From a virus: 63,582 nt of DNA. The notes under the pieces are model-generated. The model was not told the origin of the DNA. It did no database searches and worked only from the letters and a program-made list of their open reading frames with translations. A program made the translations under genes and the position numbers. The stretch spans positions 1 through 63,582 of the IMG/VR virus record IMGVR_UViG_3300036846_000316; one strand, 5' to 3'. Shown in pieces: positions 1 to 7,512 of the stretch (position 1 is its first letter; every line of letters starts with the position of its first letter).

Positions 1-51
1 GCCATCGACATGGCCCGTCACATGCACCCACCAAAGGAGACGAAACACTAA
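1..51 (+). CDS. 3' end of zinc-ribbon protein (partial)
   Basis: The last 16 codons and TAA stop of the gene that is complete at 63151-63435. It is present here only because the window overlaps itself. It is not a separate gene. Confidence 0.9.
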   Translation, partial: AIDMARHMHPPKETKH

Positions 52-66
52 CAGCACTCAGCAAGC

Positions 67-84
67 GTAAACGTAAACGTAAAA
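67..84 (+). repeat. GTAAAC tandem hexamer tract
   Basis: GTAAAC-GTAAAC-GTAAAA, directly upstream of the ribosome binding site GGAGG (89-93). The right-hand copy of the same locus has three full units. It may be a slippage-prone microsatellite or a small regulator-binding array in the leader of the first gene. Confidence 0.8.
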
Positions 85-98
85 CGTTGGAGGAACTA

Positions 99-290
99 AT
101 GTCTAAAGTGAAAAGAGGAACCAATGGGATTGATCTATATCGGAATGGCCTTGATCGCCATCTTGGGGATGGGGGGCGGGGTGGTCGGCTATCTCAGTCT
201 GGTGATGCCGATCCCAATTATCGGTTGGCTGGAGCAGTACATGGTTGTGCTGTTGATCCTGTCGATCATTTGCAGCTTGCTGCTCATTAA
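99..290 (+). CDS. Possible leader ORF overlapping the membrane protein gene
   Basis: An ATG at 99 has the best ribosome binding site of this locus (GGAGG, 89-93), yet the frame encodes a 63-residue product with no recognisable fold. It overlaps the more convincing membrane-protein gene at 124 in another frame. It could be a short leader whose translation is coupled to the gene at 124, or a chance frame. I lean to the gene at 124 as the real product. Confidence 0.25.
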   Translation: MSKVKRGTNGIDLYRNGLDRHLGDGGRGGRLSQSGDADPNYRLAGAVHGCAVDPVDHLQLAAH

Positions 291-306
291 CGCCAGCCCG
301 TACTAA
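124..306 (+). CDS. Small two-helix membrane protein
   Basis: A 60-residue protein that is nearly all hydrophobic. One membrane segment lies at about residues 3-24, ending in a Gly-rich turn, and a second at about 35-55. AGAGGA precedes the ATG. No family is recognised. It heads the early plus-strand gene set, directly after the GTAAAC tract, and is one of about ten tiny membrane proteins in the early modules. Functions such as host-envelope targeting or superinfection exclusion are guesses. Confidence 0.7.
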   Translation: MGLIYIGMALIAILGMGGGVVGYLSLVMPIPIIGWLEQYMVVLLILSIICSLLLINASPY

Positions 307-317
307 GGGGAGTTACC

Positions 318-890
318 ATGACGATCTATACTGGGGCACAGGACACCGCGATGGAATTATTCCAGACCGGCGATCCGAAGGCACTGCACAAGTTCCTCAC
401 GCGTTGGCGCGAAGGACTGGAGAAGGTGTCGACCGAATATATCCTCGCGGTCATCGAGTACTACAACTCGCTGACCAACGACAAGGAGATGCCTGACATC
501 AACATCGGGCCGCTGCGGATCAACCGTAGCAGCCAACGCGTGTTCTGGAATGGACACGACGTCGACCTGACGATGACGGAGTTCCGTGTCGTCAAGCTGT
601 TCGCCGACAACATGGGCGAGTGGCTGACCTATCGCAAGGTGTACGACGTCGTGCACTACTCCGGCTTCACCGCAGGCTGGGGTTGCGAAGGCTACCGCAC
701 CAACGTGCGCTCGATCATCAAGCGGCTACGCCGCAAGTTCATGTGCATCGAGCCGACGTGGGACGTGATCGAGAACTACAGCGGCTATGGCTACCGCTGG
801 GCCAAGCCGCCGATGCCGACCATCGTCACGCCCATTGCCGGGGTGACGGTGACGATTGACAGTCCAGCACCGATCATCGCGGCCAAGTAG
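318..890 (+). CDS. OmpR/ChvI-type winged-helix DNA-binding protein
   Basis: 190 residues. Residues about 1-50 are helical and unassigned. Residues about 62-160 form an OmpR-class winged helix: a 'GPLRI' strand, a 'DLTMTEF' recognition-type segment, and the 'YRTNVRSIIKRLRRKF' helix followed by a 'GYGYRW' wing. This pattern is typical of the C-terminal domain of Rhizobiales ChvI-like regulators. There is no receiver (phospho-acceptor) domain, so it is an orphan effector domain. GGGGAG precedes the ATG. As one of the first genes it is a plausible transcriptional regulator of the phage or host. Its DNA target is unknown. Confidence 0.8.
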   Translation: MTIYTGAQDTAMELFQTGDPKALHKFLTRWREGLEKVSTEYILAVIEYYNSLTNDKEMPDINIGPLRINRSSQRVFWNGHDVDLTMTEFRVVKLFADNMGEWLTYRKVYDVVHYSGFTAGWGCEGYRTNVRSIIKRLRRKFMCIEPTWDVIENYSGYGYRWAKPPMPTIVTPIAGVTVTIDSPAPIIAAK

Positions 891-917
891 GAACAACCAT
901 GTTCACAGGAGCAACCT

Positions 918-1202
918 ATGTGCGACATAGACGATACCGACAACACGATGTTCGCCCTGACGTGGCACGGGCGCGGGGGCCCCCTGTACTGGTCCACGCA
1001 CAAGGGATGGACGCCTGACGTAGACAAGGCGTGGGTGCTGTCGGCCGTGCTGGTCGACAGTATCGAGGCAGACGACAAGCTGATGAGTATGTTGCCGCAA
1101 CACAAGGAGCGGCGAGACGGGGCGAACTGGGAACCCATCTATCTTCGGTTAGCGCATCACGCCCCGGGCGTGACCGATGATGACTTCATGGAGAATAGAT
1201 AA
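918..1202 (+). CDS. Hypothetical protein carrying the 17-bp palindrome in frame
   Basis: 94 residues with no recognised family. AGGAG precedes the ATG. The dispersed palindrome (1157-1173) is read in frame as HAPGV near the C-terminus, about 28 bases before the next start codon. The stop codon TAA overlaps the next ATG (TAATG). The last ~15 residues may simply be tolerated sequence that hosts the DNA signal. Confidence 0.6.
   Translation: MCDIDDTDNTMFALTWHGRGGPLYWSTHKGWTPDVDKAWVLSAVLVDSIEADDKLMSMLPQHKERRDGANWEPIYLRLAHHAPGVTDDDFMENR
1157..1173 (+). promoter_or_regulatory. 17-bp palindrome, copy 1 (C centre)
   Basis: Exact TCACGCCCCGGGCGTGA. It lies inside the 3' end of the preceding gene and 28 bases upstream of the next start (1202). 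Confidence 0.9.
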
Positions 1203-1648
1203 TGGCAAAAGGTATGTACGATCTTCCGGTAAGCGACGCCAAGCGAGACTTGGTGGTGCATCTCACAGACGCCGACGTGAAGGGAAGCAAGCGTGCCGAC
1301 CAAGACTACTGCGCGGTCGCGAACGCTCTCTGTCGGCAAGAGCACTTCAAGACCGCAAGGGTGCACAAGGGCGTGACCTACGTCATGAAGACGGACGGCA
1401 CGGTCGACCGCTACATCACACCGCGAGACCTGTACATCGAACTGATGATCTTCGACCGTGGGGGGAAGATGGAAGCGAGGGACTACAAGCTGCAAGCACC
1501 GCGAGGGAGCAAGCGGCTTGGCCATCACGAGAAGCCCAAGGGCAAGAAGGGCAAGACAGGCAAGCCCTCGAAGATCGTCCATCTCGTCAAGTCAGTCCGC
1601 GAGGATGCGCCGAAGGGCATCAAGTCGCTGCAGTCGTTGTTCGAGTGA
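1202..1648 (+). CDS. Hypothetical protein with Lys-rich C-terminal half
   Basis: 148 residues. The N-terminal two-thirds look globular (mixed alpha/beta). A basic linker rich in Lys/Gly at about 108-125 could contact nucleic acid. GGAGA lies 8 bases before the ATG. The stop TGA overlaps a GTG start of the next frame (GTGA). No family recognised. Confidence 0.65.
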   Translation: MAKGMYDLPVSDAKRDLVVHLTDADVKGSKRADQDYCAVANALCRQEHFKTARVHKGVTYVMKTDGTVDRYITPRDLYIELMIFDRGGKMEARDYKLQAPRGSKRLGHHEKPKGKKGKTGKPSKIVHLVKSVREDAPKGIKSLQSLFE

Positions 1649-2209
1649 CGGCGGATCGGCGAGCGGACCATGTGTGGAACTACACGGGTCCGCTGGCCGA
1701 GGCGGAGAAGAACCCGGAGTTGGTTGACACGATCATTGTCAACTATCTCCGGGCTGGCGGTGTGCCAGATGCCGAAGCTCTCGCCATGGTCGAAGCTGAA
1801 CGAAAGAAGGTCAATGAAAGGGTGGCTGCATATGGAAAGGTCACGCGTACGAAAGGAACACAAGCTGTGCATGGTCTGCAACAAGAGGTACTTCACGGGG
1901 GCGATGCTCATCTTCGTGGGAAAGGCCCCCGCCGAAGAAAAGGCATGGGGGCTATGCCCCGCCCACCGGAAGCTAAGAGAGCGCAATCTGATCGCACTCG
2001 TCGAAGTCGATCCGACCAAGTCGATGCCGACCAGCTTCGACACGATGCTGCCGGACCAAGCCCAACGAACGGGACTGGTGATCTACCTGTCCCGTTCGAT
2101 CTTCAACCTGATCTTCCAAGGCGAGCCACCCGACAGCGGCGTGGCCTTCGTGCCGCCGGAAGTGGTAGCAATCCTGCAGAAGATTAAGCAAGGCGGCACT
2201 CAGCATTGA
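1645..2209 (+). CDS. Two-frame coding region, possible frameshifted zinc-binding protein
   Basis: Two adjoining frames both look coding. The first starts at GTG 1645 (4-base overlap with the previous stop) and gives a helical, charged segment of about 65-70 residues. Protein-like composition then switches to the +1 frame, where ATG 1832 opens a frame ending at 2209. That frame has a CxxC (KLCMVC) and a later 'LCPAH', a possible zinc site. The first frame stays open to 2187 but its later part looks like an out-of-frame shadow. Either there are two overlapping genes, or one protein of about 185 residues made by a +1 shift, or a sequencing indel near 1845-1865. Confidence 0.5.
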
Positions 2210-2252
2210 CATCGCCGTTCGTGGGGGGCAAACTTCAACTAGGAGTATAGTC

Positions 2253-2498
2253 GTGCCACTAACAACTCACGTAGAGTTCGAGGCATCGTTCGTCGGCCGA
2301 CCGGGTGACGCCCGGGACAAGGCCGCCGAGAGCATCGTGCACATGTACGACGGCTCGATACTGGGAGCGGGAACGTTCCTGCCAGAAAGCATACGCGACC
2401 TCCAGATCAGGGTGCCGCGTATCCACGAACGCCATCTCAAGGACGCCCTGCGCAAGGCCGGGCTGAAAGTCGAGGACGCGTTCACGCCCCGGGCGTGA
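2253..2498 (+). CDS. Hypothetical protein, stop codon supplied by the palindrome
   Basis: 81 residues, GTG start with AGGAG nine bases upstream. No family recognised. The last four residues (TPRA) and the TGA stop are encoded by the 17-bp palindrome at 2482-2498. Confidence 0.6.
   Translation: MPLTTHVEFEASFVGRPGDARDKAAESIVHMYDGSILGAGTFLPESIRDLQIRVPRIHERHLKDALRKAGLKVEDAFTPRA
2482..2498 (+). promoter_or_regulatory. 17-bp palindrome, copy 2 (C centre)
   Basis: Exact copy. Its final TGA terminates the preceding gene. It is followed at once by CAGGAGG and the ATG at 2510. Confidence 0.9.
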
Positions 2499-2509
2499 CA
2501 GGAGGCGTA

Positions 2510-2929
2510 ATGACCACGCTCATGGAGGTAGTAAGACCGATGCTGTTACCAGACCCGTACGACGCCGACTGGGACTTGTGCCTAGCCGCGTATCGCTTCA
2601 ACCGAACAGTCTGCATGAACAGGCTGTACAACGTCGCCCGCCAGTTGACCAAGCTGGAGGATCGCGTCGCCGAGATCGAGGATCGCGGCGGCCCAACACC
2701 GGACGAGGACCGCGAGGTCACTGACCGGCTCAGGGTGCAGAACATCCTGCAGAATATCGACCGGCAGGCCCTCGTTGGCCTGCGGTTCTATCTCGACCTC
2801 GCCCGAGTGGTCCACAAGAAGGCCGACCGGGGGTCGTACGAACTGATCTACCGCAATGCGCGCGACCACGGCATCCCACCCTACCTCACGCGCAAGATGC
2901 TGGACGAGACCATCAGCAGGAACAACTGA
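2510..2929 (+). CDS. Hypothetical helical protein
   Basis: 139 residues, largely helical, with a coiled-coil-like stretch at about 35-80. The start at 2510 is chosen for its AGGAGG (2500-2505); an upstream GTG at 2495 lies inside the palindrome. The stop overlaps the next ATG (TGATG). No family recognised. Confidence 0.65.
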   Translation: MTTLMEVVRPMLLPDPYDADWDLCLAAYRFNRTVCMNRLYNVARQLTKLEDRVAEIEDRGGPTPDEDREVTDRLRVQNILQNIDRQALVGLRFYLDLARVVHKKADRGSYELIYRNARDHGIPPYLTRKMLDETISRNN

Positions 2930-3183
2930 TGGGCCGATCCAAACGCGACACGGTCGTCATCGTTCGCGATGTGGCCAAGGCGATGGGGGCAACTGTGCTG
3001 GAAGTGAAGAAGTCGTTACGGCATCCGGGCATTCGTCTCCGCACCGCTGAAGGTGTCGAGTTTTGGATGCGAGTAAGCCAAGGCAAGGTCGAGCCCTACA
3101 AACAACGGGGCTGGGTCCGCCAAGCTATCCGACGTGCCAACAAGCGAAAGGCTAACGACAATGGAGTTGAGCCGAATTATTGA
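2929..3183 (+). CDS. Small basic protein, possible DNA binding
   Basis: 84 residues and basic. The N-terminal half ('VRDVAKAMGATVLEVKKSL') resembles a helix-turn-helix. The C-terminus is Arg/Lys-rich. It overlaps the preceding gene by one base and the following AAA+ gene by about 23 bases. Function unknown. Confidence 0.55.
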   Translation: MGRSKRDTVVIVRDVAKAMGATVLEVKKSLRHPGIRLRTAEGVEFWMRVSQGKVEPYKQRGWVRQAIRRANKRKANDNGVEPNY

Positions 3184-4285
3184 GTTGCTTCCGCACTACA
3201 TCACGGCGGGCGTCTGCATCGAGATACGCGGACGCTCCGGCATCGGCAAGACGGACATGGTTCGCCAGTTCGTCTTCGACCAGAACCGACGCTCCGGCAA
3301 AAGCTGGGGCATCGGTGCACACTTCGCGGCAACGTGGACGCCGCCCGACGTGACGGGGTACCTGATGCCCCGCACGGTCAAGGTCACCATGCCGGACGGC
3401 ACCGTGCAGGAGCAGACCATCTCCGAGTGGTCGGCTCCGGTATGGCTGCGTGCCGACCCCGGCCAGCAGTCGACGTGGCTCAACGACTACGACGTCCCGG
3501 TGCTGGTGTTCGAGGAGTTCGACAAGGCGAACCCCGAGGTCAAGAAGGCAGCAGCACCAGTCATCCTGTATGGGGGGATTGGCAACTGGTACCTCAAGCG
3601 CGGAGCCGCTCGCATCCTGCTGACCAACCACGCCGACGATGGACGGCAGGGCTCGACCAAGGAGTTCGACTTCATCATCAACAGGAAGGTGCTGTTGAAC
3701 GCGACCCAGACCGTTGCTGCGTGGATGGACTGGGCCGACAAGAACGACGTCCACCCGATGTTCAAGGCGTTCGCCGAGCAGCATCCGGCGGTCGTGTTCG
3801 GAGGCGACCTGCCGGAGAAGCAGGGCCCGTACTGCACGGCACGCTCGCTGGTGATGCTGGAGAGCGTGGCCAAGCAAGGGATGATGACGCTGGATGGCGC
3901 GCTCACCCATCCCGAGGACTTCAACGAGACGGCGGCTGGTGCGATTGGTGCGCCTGCCGCGCGTGACCTTGTGACGTTCCTCAAATTCAAGGACGACATC
4001 CCCGACTGGGCGGACATCGTGCGCAGCCCAAGCCGGGCCAAGGTGTCCAGCAATGCCGGGGCACAATTGATGGCGGCGCACTTCGCCGCCTACAACGTCG
4101 ACGACAAGACCATCGAGCAGGGCGTGACCTACGTCAAACGCCTGCGCCCCGAGTTCCACATCACGTTCGCCAAGGCTGCGGCCCGCCGCAACTTCCGGCT
4201 GGTCAACAGCAAGCCGTTCGCGAAGTGGACCAACGATCAACCTGAACTGGTCGCCCTGATCAACGCATTGGGAGGAGCCCGCTGA
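3161..4285 (+). CDS. MoxR-type AAA+ ATPase
   Basis: 374 residues. The Walker A is GRSGIGKT (about residues 25-32) and the Walker B is 'VLVFEEFDKA' (about 115-124), followed by a sensor-1-like 'ILLTNHADD'. The size and order fit MoxR/RavA-like AAA+ ATPases, which usually act as chaperones with a VWA-domain partner. That partner lies 2 kb downstream (6220-7512), with only small genes between. ATG 3161 is preferred; a GTG at 3134 would overlap the previous gene further. It probably remodels a protein complex; the substrate is unknown. Confidence 0.8.
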   Translation: MELSRIIELLPHYITAGVCIEIRGRSGIGKTDMVRQFVFDQNRRSGKSWGIGAHFAATWTPPDVTGYLMPRTVKVTMPDGTVQEQTISEWSAPVWLRADPGQQSTWLNDYDVPVLVFEEFDKANPEVKKAAAPVILYGGIGNWYLKRGAARILLTNHADDGRQGSTKEFDFIINRKVLLNATQTVAAWMDWADKNDVHPMFKAFAEQHPAVVFGGDLPEKQGPYCTARSLVMLESVAKQGMMTLDGALTHPEDFNETAAGAIGAPAARDLVTFLKFKDDIPDWADIVRSPSRAKVSSNAGAQLMAAHFAAYNVDDKTIEQGVTYVKRLRPEFHITFAKAAARRNFRLVNSKPFAKWTNDQPELVALINALGGAR

Positions 4286-4485
4286 TGGGTAACAACGGCA
4301 AGAAGGTAGACCACACGATGAAGGCCACCATCGAGCAGATGGATAACGGGGCCTACATGATCATCCGCAAGCACTCGTCGGCAACGACGCAAGGCGTCAT
4401 CATGCTGAAGAAAGTCTACATGGACTTCGACAGCCTTTCCAAGGACCTCAAGGATCACATGCACTTCAACTTCGACAAGAAGTGA
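4285..4485 (+). CDS. Hypothetical small protein
   Basis: 66 residues, start overlapping the ATPase stop (TGATG), so translation is probably coupled. No family recognised. It is followed by a palindrome copy and a long hairpin, which mark the end of this sub-operon. Confidence 0.6.
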   Translation: MGNNGKKVDHTMKATIEQMDNGAYMIIRKHSSATTQGVIMLKKVYMDFDSLSKDLKDHMHFNFDKK

Positions 4486-4487
4486 TG

Positions 4488-4504
4488 TCACGCCCCGGGC
4501 GTGA
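4488..4504 (+). promoter_or_regulatory. 17-bp palindrome, copy 3 (C centre)
   Basis: Exact copy, intergenic, nine bases before a strong hairpin and 70 bases upstream of the next start (4575). Confidence 0.9.
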
Positions 4505-4513
4505 TCTACTGCT

Positions 4514-4539
4514 GGCTAGGAGGCAGTCGCCTCCTAGCC
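4514..4539 (+). other. Perfect 11-bp hairpin without U-tract
   Basis: GGCTAGGAGGC pairs with GCCTCCTAGCC around a four-base loop AGTC. No T run follows, so it is not a canonical intrinsic terminator. It could be an RNA stabiliser, a processing site or an operator. Confidence 0.7.
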
Positions 4540-4574
4540 TGCATAGGGAGCCAACGTCAAGTGGAGGAGAACAA

Positions 4575-4772
4575 ATGAGCAAGACCAAGTTCGTCGGGAT
4601 GCGGTTCGTCGTCGTCCCCGGCATGAAGCCACTGATCATGGTCGAGGAGGATACCAGCGACGGTCTCCTGCAGATCAGCGTCAACGAGACCTTCAGCAGG
4701 CTACCGCCCATGGTGGCAGCCGATGCGCTGGACAAGGAACTGACGAAGCTACTCGACAAGAAGGAGGACTGA
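4575..4772 (+). CDS. Hypothetical small protein
   Basis: 65 residues. GGAGGAGA precedes the ATG. It is followed within 3 bases by the next gene. No family recognised. Confidence 0.6.
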   Translation: MSKTKFVGMRFVVVPGMKPLIMVEEDTSDGLLQISVNETFSRLPPMVAADALDKELTKLLDKKED

Positions 4773-4774
4773 GC

Positions 4775-5011
4775 ATGGCGATGATCAACCTGAGCATCAA
4801 CCTGATCTACGACGTCAAGGACGGCGTCGACATGGACACGGCGGTCTCTGCCGTGACGGGCGCGACGTCGGCATTGATGTCGATTGCTGGCATCAAGGAC
4901 GGCAGGCCGGACGGCAGCGAGACGGTGCCGCTGTTCTGGCCAAAGGCAATCCGCCAAGCGGTCGACCTGACCGAGGTCAAGCAACTGATGGTGATCAGCG
5001 ATGGCGACTAA
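4775..5011 (+). CDS. Hypothetical small protein
   Basis: 78 residues; GGAGG precedes the ATG. It alternates short strands and helices in a ferredoxin-like pattern, similar in rhythm to the next gene, and the two may be distant duplicates. It overlaps the next gene by 11 bases. Confidence 0.55.
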   Translation: MAMINLSINLIYDVKDGVDMDTAVSAVTGATSALMSIAGIKDGRPDGSETVPLFWPKAIRQAVDLTEVKQLMVISDGD

Positions 5012-5210
5012 GCGGTTCCACATCGAACTGGAGATCGTCGGCATCGACAGCAACGACCGCATGCAGGCCATCGTCGAGGCGGTGCAAGAGGCGGGACGGC
5101 AGCTTCACGCTGCCGCTACACTGATCTGCGGCGACGCCTCGCCGCCCAAGATCATGCTGTACGGGGAGGACTTCAGTGAAGGCAAGACGGATATCAAGCT
5201 GGGAGCGTAG
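5001..5210 (+). CDS. Hypothetical small protein
   Basis: 69 residues. The beta-alpha pattern ('HIELEIVGI...AIVEAVQEAGRQL') suggests a compact alpha/beta fold. It starts inside the preceding gene. Function unknown. Confidence 0.55.
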   Translation: MATKRFHIELEIVGIDSNDRMQAIVEAVQEAGRQLHAAATLICGDASPPKIMLYGEDFSEGKTDIKLGA

Positions 5211-5214
5211 GCCC

Positions 5215-5484
5215 ATGAACGACAACAAGGCTCTGGTGTTCACACCCGAGCAGGTACAGGCCCTGTGGATGTACCAGTTCGGCCCATGGCGCGATCCATG
5301 GGCTCCCGAGAAGGACCCCGAACGGCCCTTCCCGATGCACCCGTTCACCTGCCCCAATCGGGGCTTGCATCCCGAAATGGCAGGCGACAAGGGCATCCTC
5401 GTGCCGACGGTGCGGGGATGGGTATGCCCGTTCTGCGACTATACCCAAAGCTGGGCTCATGACTTCATGCTGGGGACACGCTAA
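5215..5484 (+). CDS. Putative zinc-finger protein
   Basis: 89 residues. Cys in 'FTCPNRGLH' and a 'CPFC' knuckle near the C-terminus suggest a single zinc site of the kind that ends many small phage proteins. GGGAG precedes the ATG. The stop overlaps the next start (TAATG). Confidence 0.6.
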   Translation: MNDNKALVFTPEQVQALWMYQFGPWRDPWAPEKDPERPFPMHPFTCPNRGLHPEMAGDKGILVPTVRGWVCPFCDYTQSWAHDFMLGTR

Positions 5485-5894
5485 TGACAGCGACACTGAG
5501 GAAGGTAAGCTCGAAGCAAGTCATCGCCATTCATACGTTGATGGCGCAACACTGCAAGACCGTGGACGGCTATGCCGTCTACGAGGAGGGATGGGACGAC
5601 GCCCGCATCCTCCGCGAGATCAGTGCCAGCAACCCCGAACCGGACCGGGCGATCAGCAACACGTCGGTCAGTCGCTTGCGGGTCGAAAACTTCGGCCGGT
5701 TCAAGAAACAGTTGGACGATGTAGGCACTGCAGCGATAATGGCGCGCATTGATCAAGTGGAAGCGGATTACCGGGACCTGCTCGACTGGACCTTGCGCGT
5801 CGCCAAGTTCCTGCAGGAGAAGTTCCCTGCGCAACGCGAACGCTACACCCCGCCGATTGGCCGACCACAATCGGCACCCCGCATGGAGGACTAG
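5484..5894 (+). CDS. Hypothetical protein, possible DNA-binding
   Basis: 136 residues, helical. The segment at about 30-70 ('WDDARILREIS...NTSVSRLRVENFG') has the spacing of a helix-turn-helix. The second half is a probable coiled coil. Function unknown. Confidence 0.5.
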   Translation: MTATLRKVSSKQVIAIHTLMAQHCKTVDGYAVYEEGWDDARILREISASNPEPDRAISNTSVSRLRVENFGRFKKQLDDVGTAAIMARIDQVEADYRDLLDWTLRVAKFLQEKFPAQRERYTPPIGRPQSAPRMED

Positions 5895-6083
5895 ATGCTG
5901 ACACTAGGCGAACGCACCATGCTGCGGGCGAAGATACGCGAGGTCCAAGAGACCGTCGAAGACCTGCGCGCCTGCCTGCGCAGCGGGGATCACATCACCA
6001 TGGAAGAGGCAACGCGCCGCAGCATCGCTGCGCGCAACGCCATCGCTGAACTGAAGCGGTACATGGAGGACGACCTGTCATGA
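5895..6083 (+). CDS. Hypothetical coiled-coil protein
   Basis: 62 residues, nearly all helix with heptad-like Leu/Ile spacing. It directly abuts the previous stop (TAGATG) and overlaps the next gene by four bases (ATGA). Confidence 0.55.
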   Translation: MLTLGERTMLRAKIREVQETVEDLRACLRSGDHITMEEATRRSIAARNAIAELKRYMEDDLS

Positions 6084-6223
6084 ACCTCTACGCGCTGCTC
6101 ATAGTCCCGTTCGTAGGCTTGTGGATTTGCGCGATCCTGCGATGGCCGCGAGCAACACTTCTCGCGTTCGCGCTCGCCTTCATGGCGGGCTGGGCAATCT
6201 TCAAGATGACGAGGATACAATGA
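6080..6223 (+). CDS. Tiny two-helix membrane protein
   Basis: 47 residues. Hydrophobic segments lie at about 3-20 and 26-42, separated by 'RWPRA'. It overlaps the upstream gene and the downstream VWA gene by ATGA junctions at both ends, so it is firmly in the operon. It may anchor the AAA+/VWA pair at the membrane; that is inference from position only. Confidence 0.65.
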   Translation: MNLYALLIVPFVGLWICAILRWPRATLLAFALAFMAGWAIFKMTRIQ

Positions 6224-7512
6224 CAACCCAAGGCAGAGGCATGCTCAAGCGGATCAAGCTCGATCCATCGCAGCGCCGCTACTGGCAGGATACGTTGGCG
6301 GCACTCAGTTGGATCGCGCCGGGCTTCGTGCATGTGATCTATACCATGCTGAACAACACGGGCGACGACGACGTCGCGCTGTTCACCGAGGACGGCATCA
6401 TGGCCAACCACACGGGGGCGACCGATGGCTGGCAATTGATCTTCAATCCCACACGGTTCTTCAAGTATGACCTGATGGAGCGCTGCTTCATCGTCCTGCA
6501 TGAGGTCATGCATGAAGCGCTCAACCACGTCCGCATGGGCTACCACTTCAAGCAACGCGGCGTGATCACAGTCGGCGGCAAGTCGCTGCCGTACAGCCAC
6601 GACTTCGCCAACATGATGCAGGACTACGTGATCAACGCCATCCTCGTCGCATCGAAGCTGGGCAAGTTCAACAAGGACTGGCTGCTCAACACCGGCATCG
6701 CCGACGAGAACTCGACGTGGATCGAGACCTACTTCAAGCAATGGGTGAACGTGAAGGTCCTGACGGTTAACGTGAACCTGAACGGCGGCGTCTACTGGGG
6801 ACAGATCGGCGTCCATCTCGATCCGCACCAGACCAGCGGCAAGGAGGAAGTCCCGGCGCGCAACGATCAGGCGTGGGAGATCGTCATGAACCAAGCGGCC
6901 GAGATACAGCGGGCGCAGGGCAAGATGCCTGCGGCGCTGCAGCGGTTCTTTGACAGCATCCTCAAGCCCAAGGTCGACTGGACCGACCATGTGCGCGGGC
7001 ACATCACCCGCATCATGGGCTCCGGCGCGTACGACTTCCGCAGGCTCGACCGGCGGCTGGTCACACGCGGCGTCGGCGCACCGGGCATGAGCGGTCACGG
7101 GGCCGGGCTGGTGGTGATCGGCGGCGACACGAGCATGAGCGTGTTCGCGTCGGCCGACCGGGTGCACCGCTGGATCGGCGAGATCGCCGGGATGATCGAG
7201 GACGTGCAGCCCGAGGAGACGCACGTCGTATGGTGCGATACCGTGGTCAAGCGGGTCGACATCTGCACCGACGTGACCGACGTCCGGCACATGATCTATC
7301 GCGGCATCCCCGGCGGCGGCGGCACGATCTTCATGCCGGTCTTCAAGTACATCGAAGACAACGACCTGCGTCCTGATGTACTCCTCTACTTGACAGATGG
7401 TGACGGCACGTTCCCAAAGCACGAGCCCGACTATCCAGTGATCTGGGGAGACATCAGTGGCGAAGCGCAAAAATACCCGTTCGGTTCAGTCGTTCATATC
7501 CCGGGAGATTAA
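6220..7512 (+). CDS. VWA metallopeptidase-like protein, partner of the MoxR ATPase
   Basis: 430 residues. The N-terminal part has a zinc-protease-like HEVMH followed by ALNH (about residues 94-102), as in putative VWA-like metallopeptidases (DUF2201 type). The C-terminal VWA domain carries a MIDAS motif 'DTSMS' (about residue 302) and a later 'TDG'. Such proteins are usually encoded beside MoxR-type AAA+ ATPases, here at 3161. The start at 6220 overlaps the upstream stop (ATGA). Whether peptidase activity is retained is unknown. Confidence 0.8.
   Translation: MTTQGRGMLKRIKLDPSQRRYWQDTLAALSWIAPGFVHVIYTMLNNTGDDDVALFTEDGIMANHTGATDGWQLIFNPTRFFKYDLMERCFIVLHEVMHEALNHVRMGYHFKQRGVITVGGKSLPYSHDFANMMQDYVINAILVASKLGKFNKDWLLNTGIADENSTWIETYFKQWVNVKVLTVNVNLNGGVYWGQIGVHLDPHQTSGKEEVPARNDQAWEIVMNQAAEIQRAQGKMPAALQRFFDSILKPKVDWTDHVRGHITRIMGSGAYDFRRLDRRLVTRGVGAPGMSGHGAGLVVIGGDTSMSVFASADRVHRWIGEIAGMIEDVQPEETHVVWCDTVVKRVDICTDVTDVRHMIYRGIPGGGGTIFMPVFKYIEDNDLRPDVLLYLTDGDGTFPKHEPDYPVIWGDISGEAQKYPFGSVVHIPGD

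Larger units (their letters stand above)
1..192. repeat. Terminal overlap, left copy
   Basis: These 192 bases recur at 63385-63582 (198 bases). The only difference is the number of GTAAAC units: two full units here (67-78) and three in the right copy (63451-63468). The window is therefore a circularly closing or terminally redundant genome of 63,384 or 63,390 bp. It could be an assembly overlap of a circularly permuted genome or a true terminal repeat; the sequence alone cannot tell. Confidence 0.95.
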
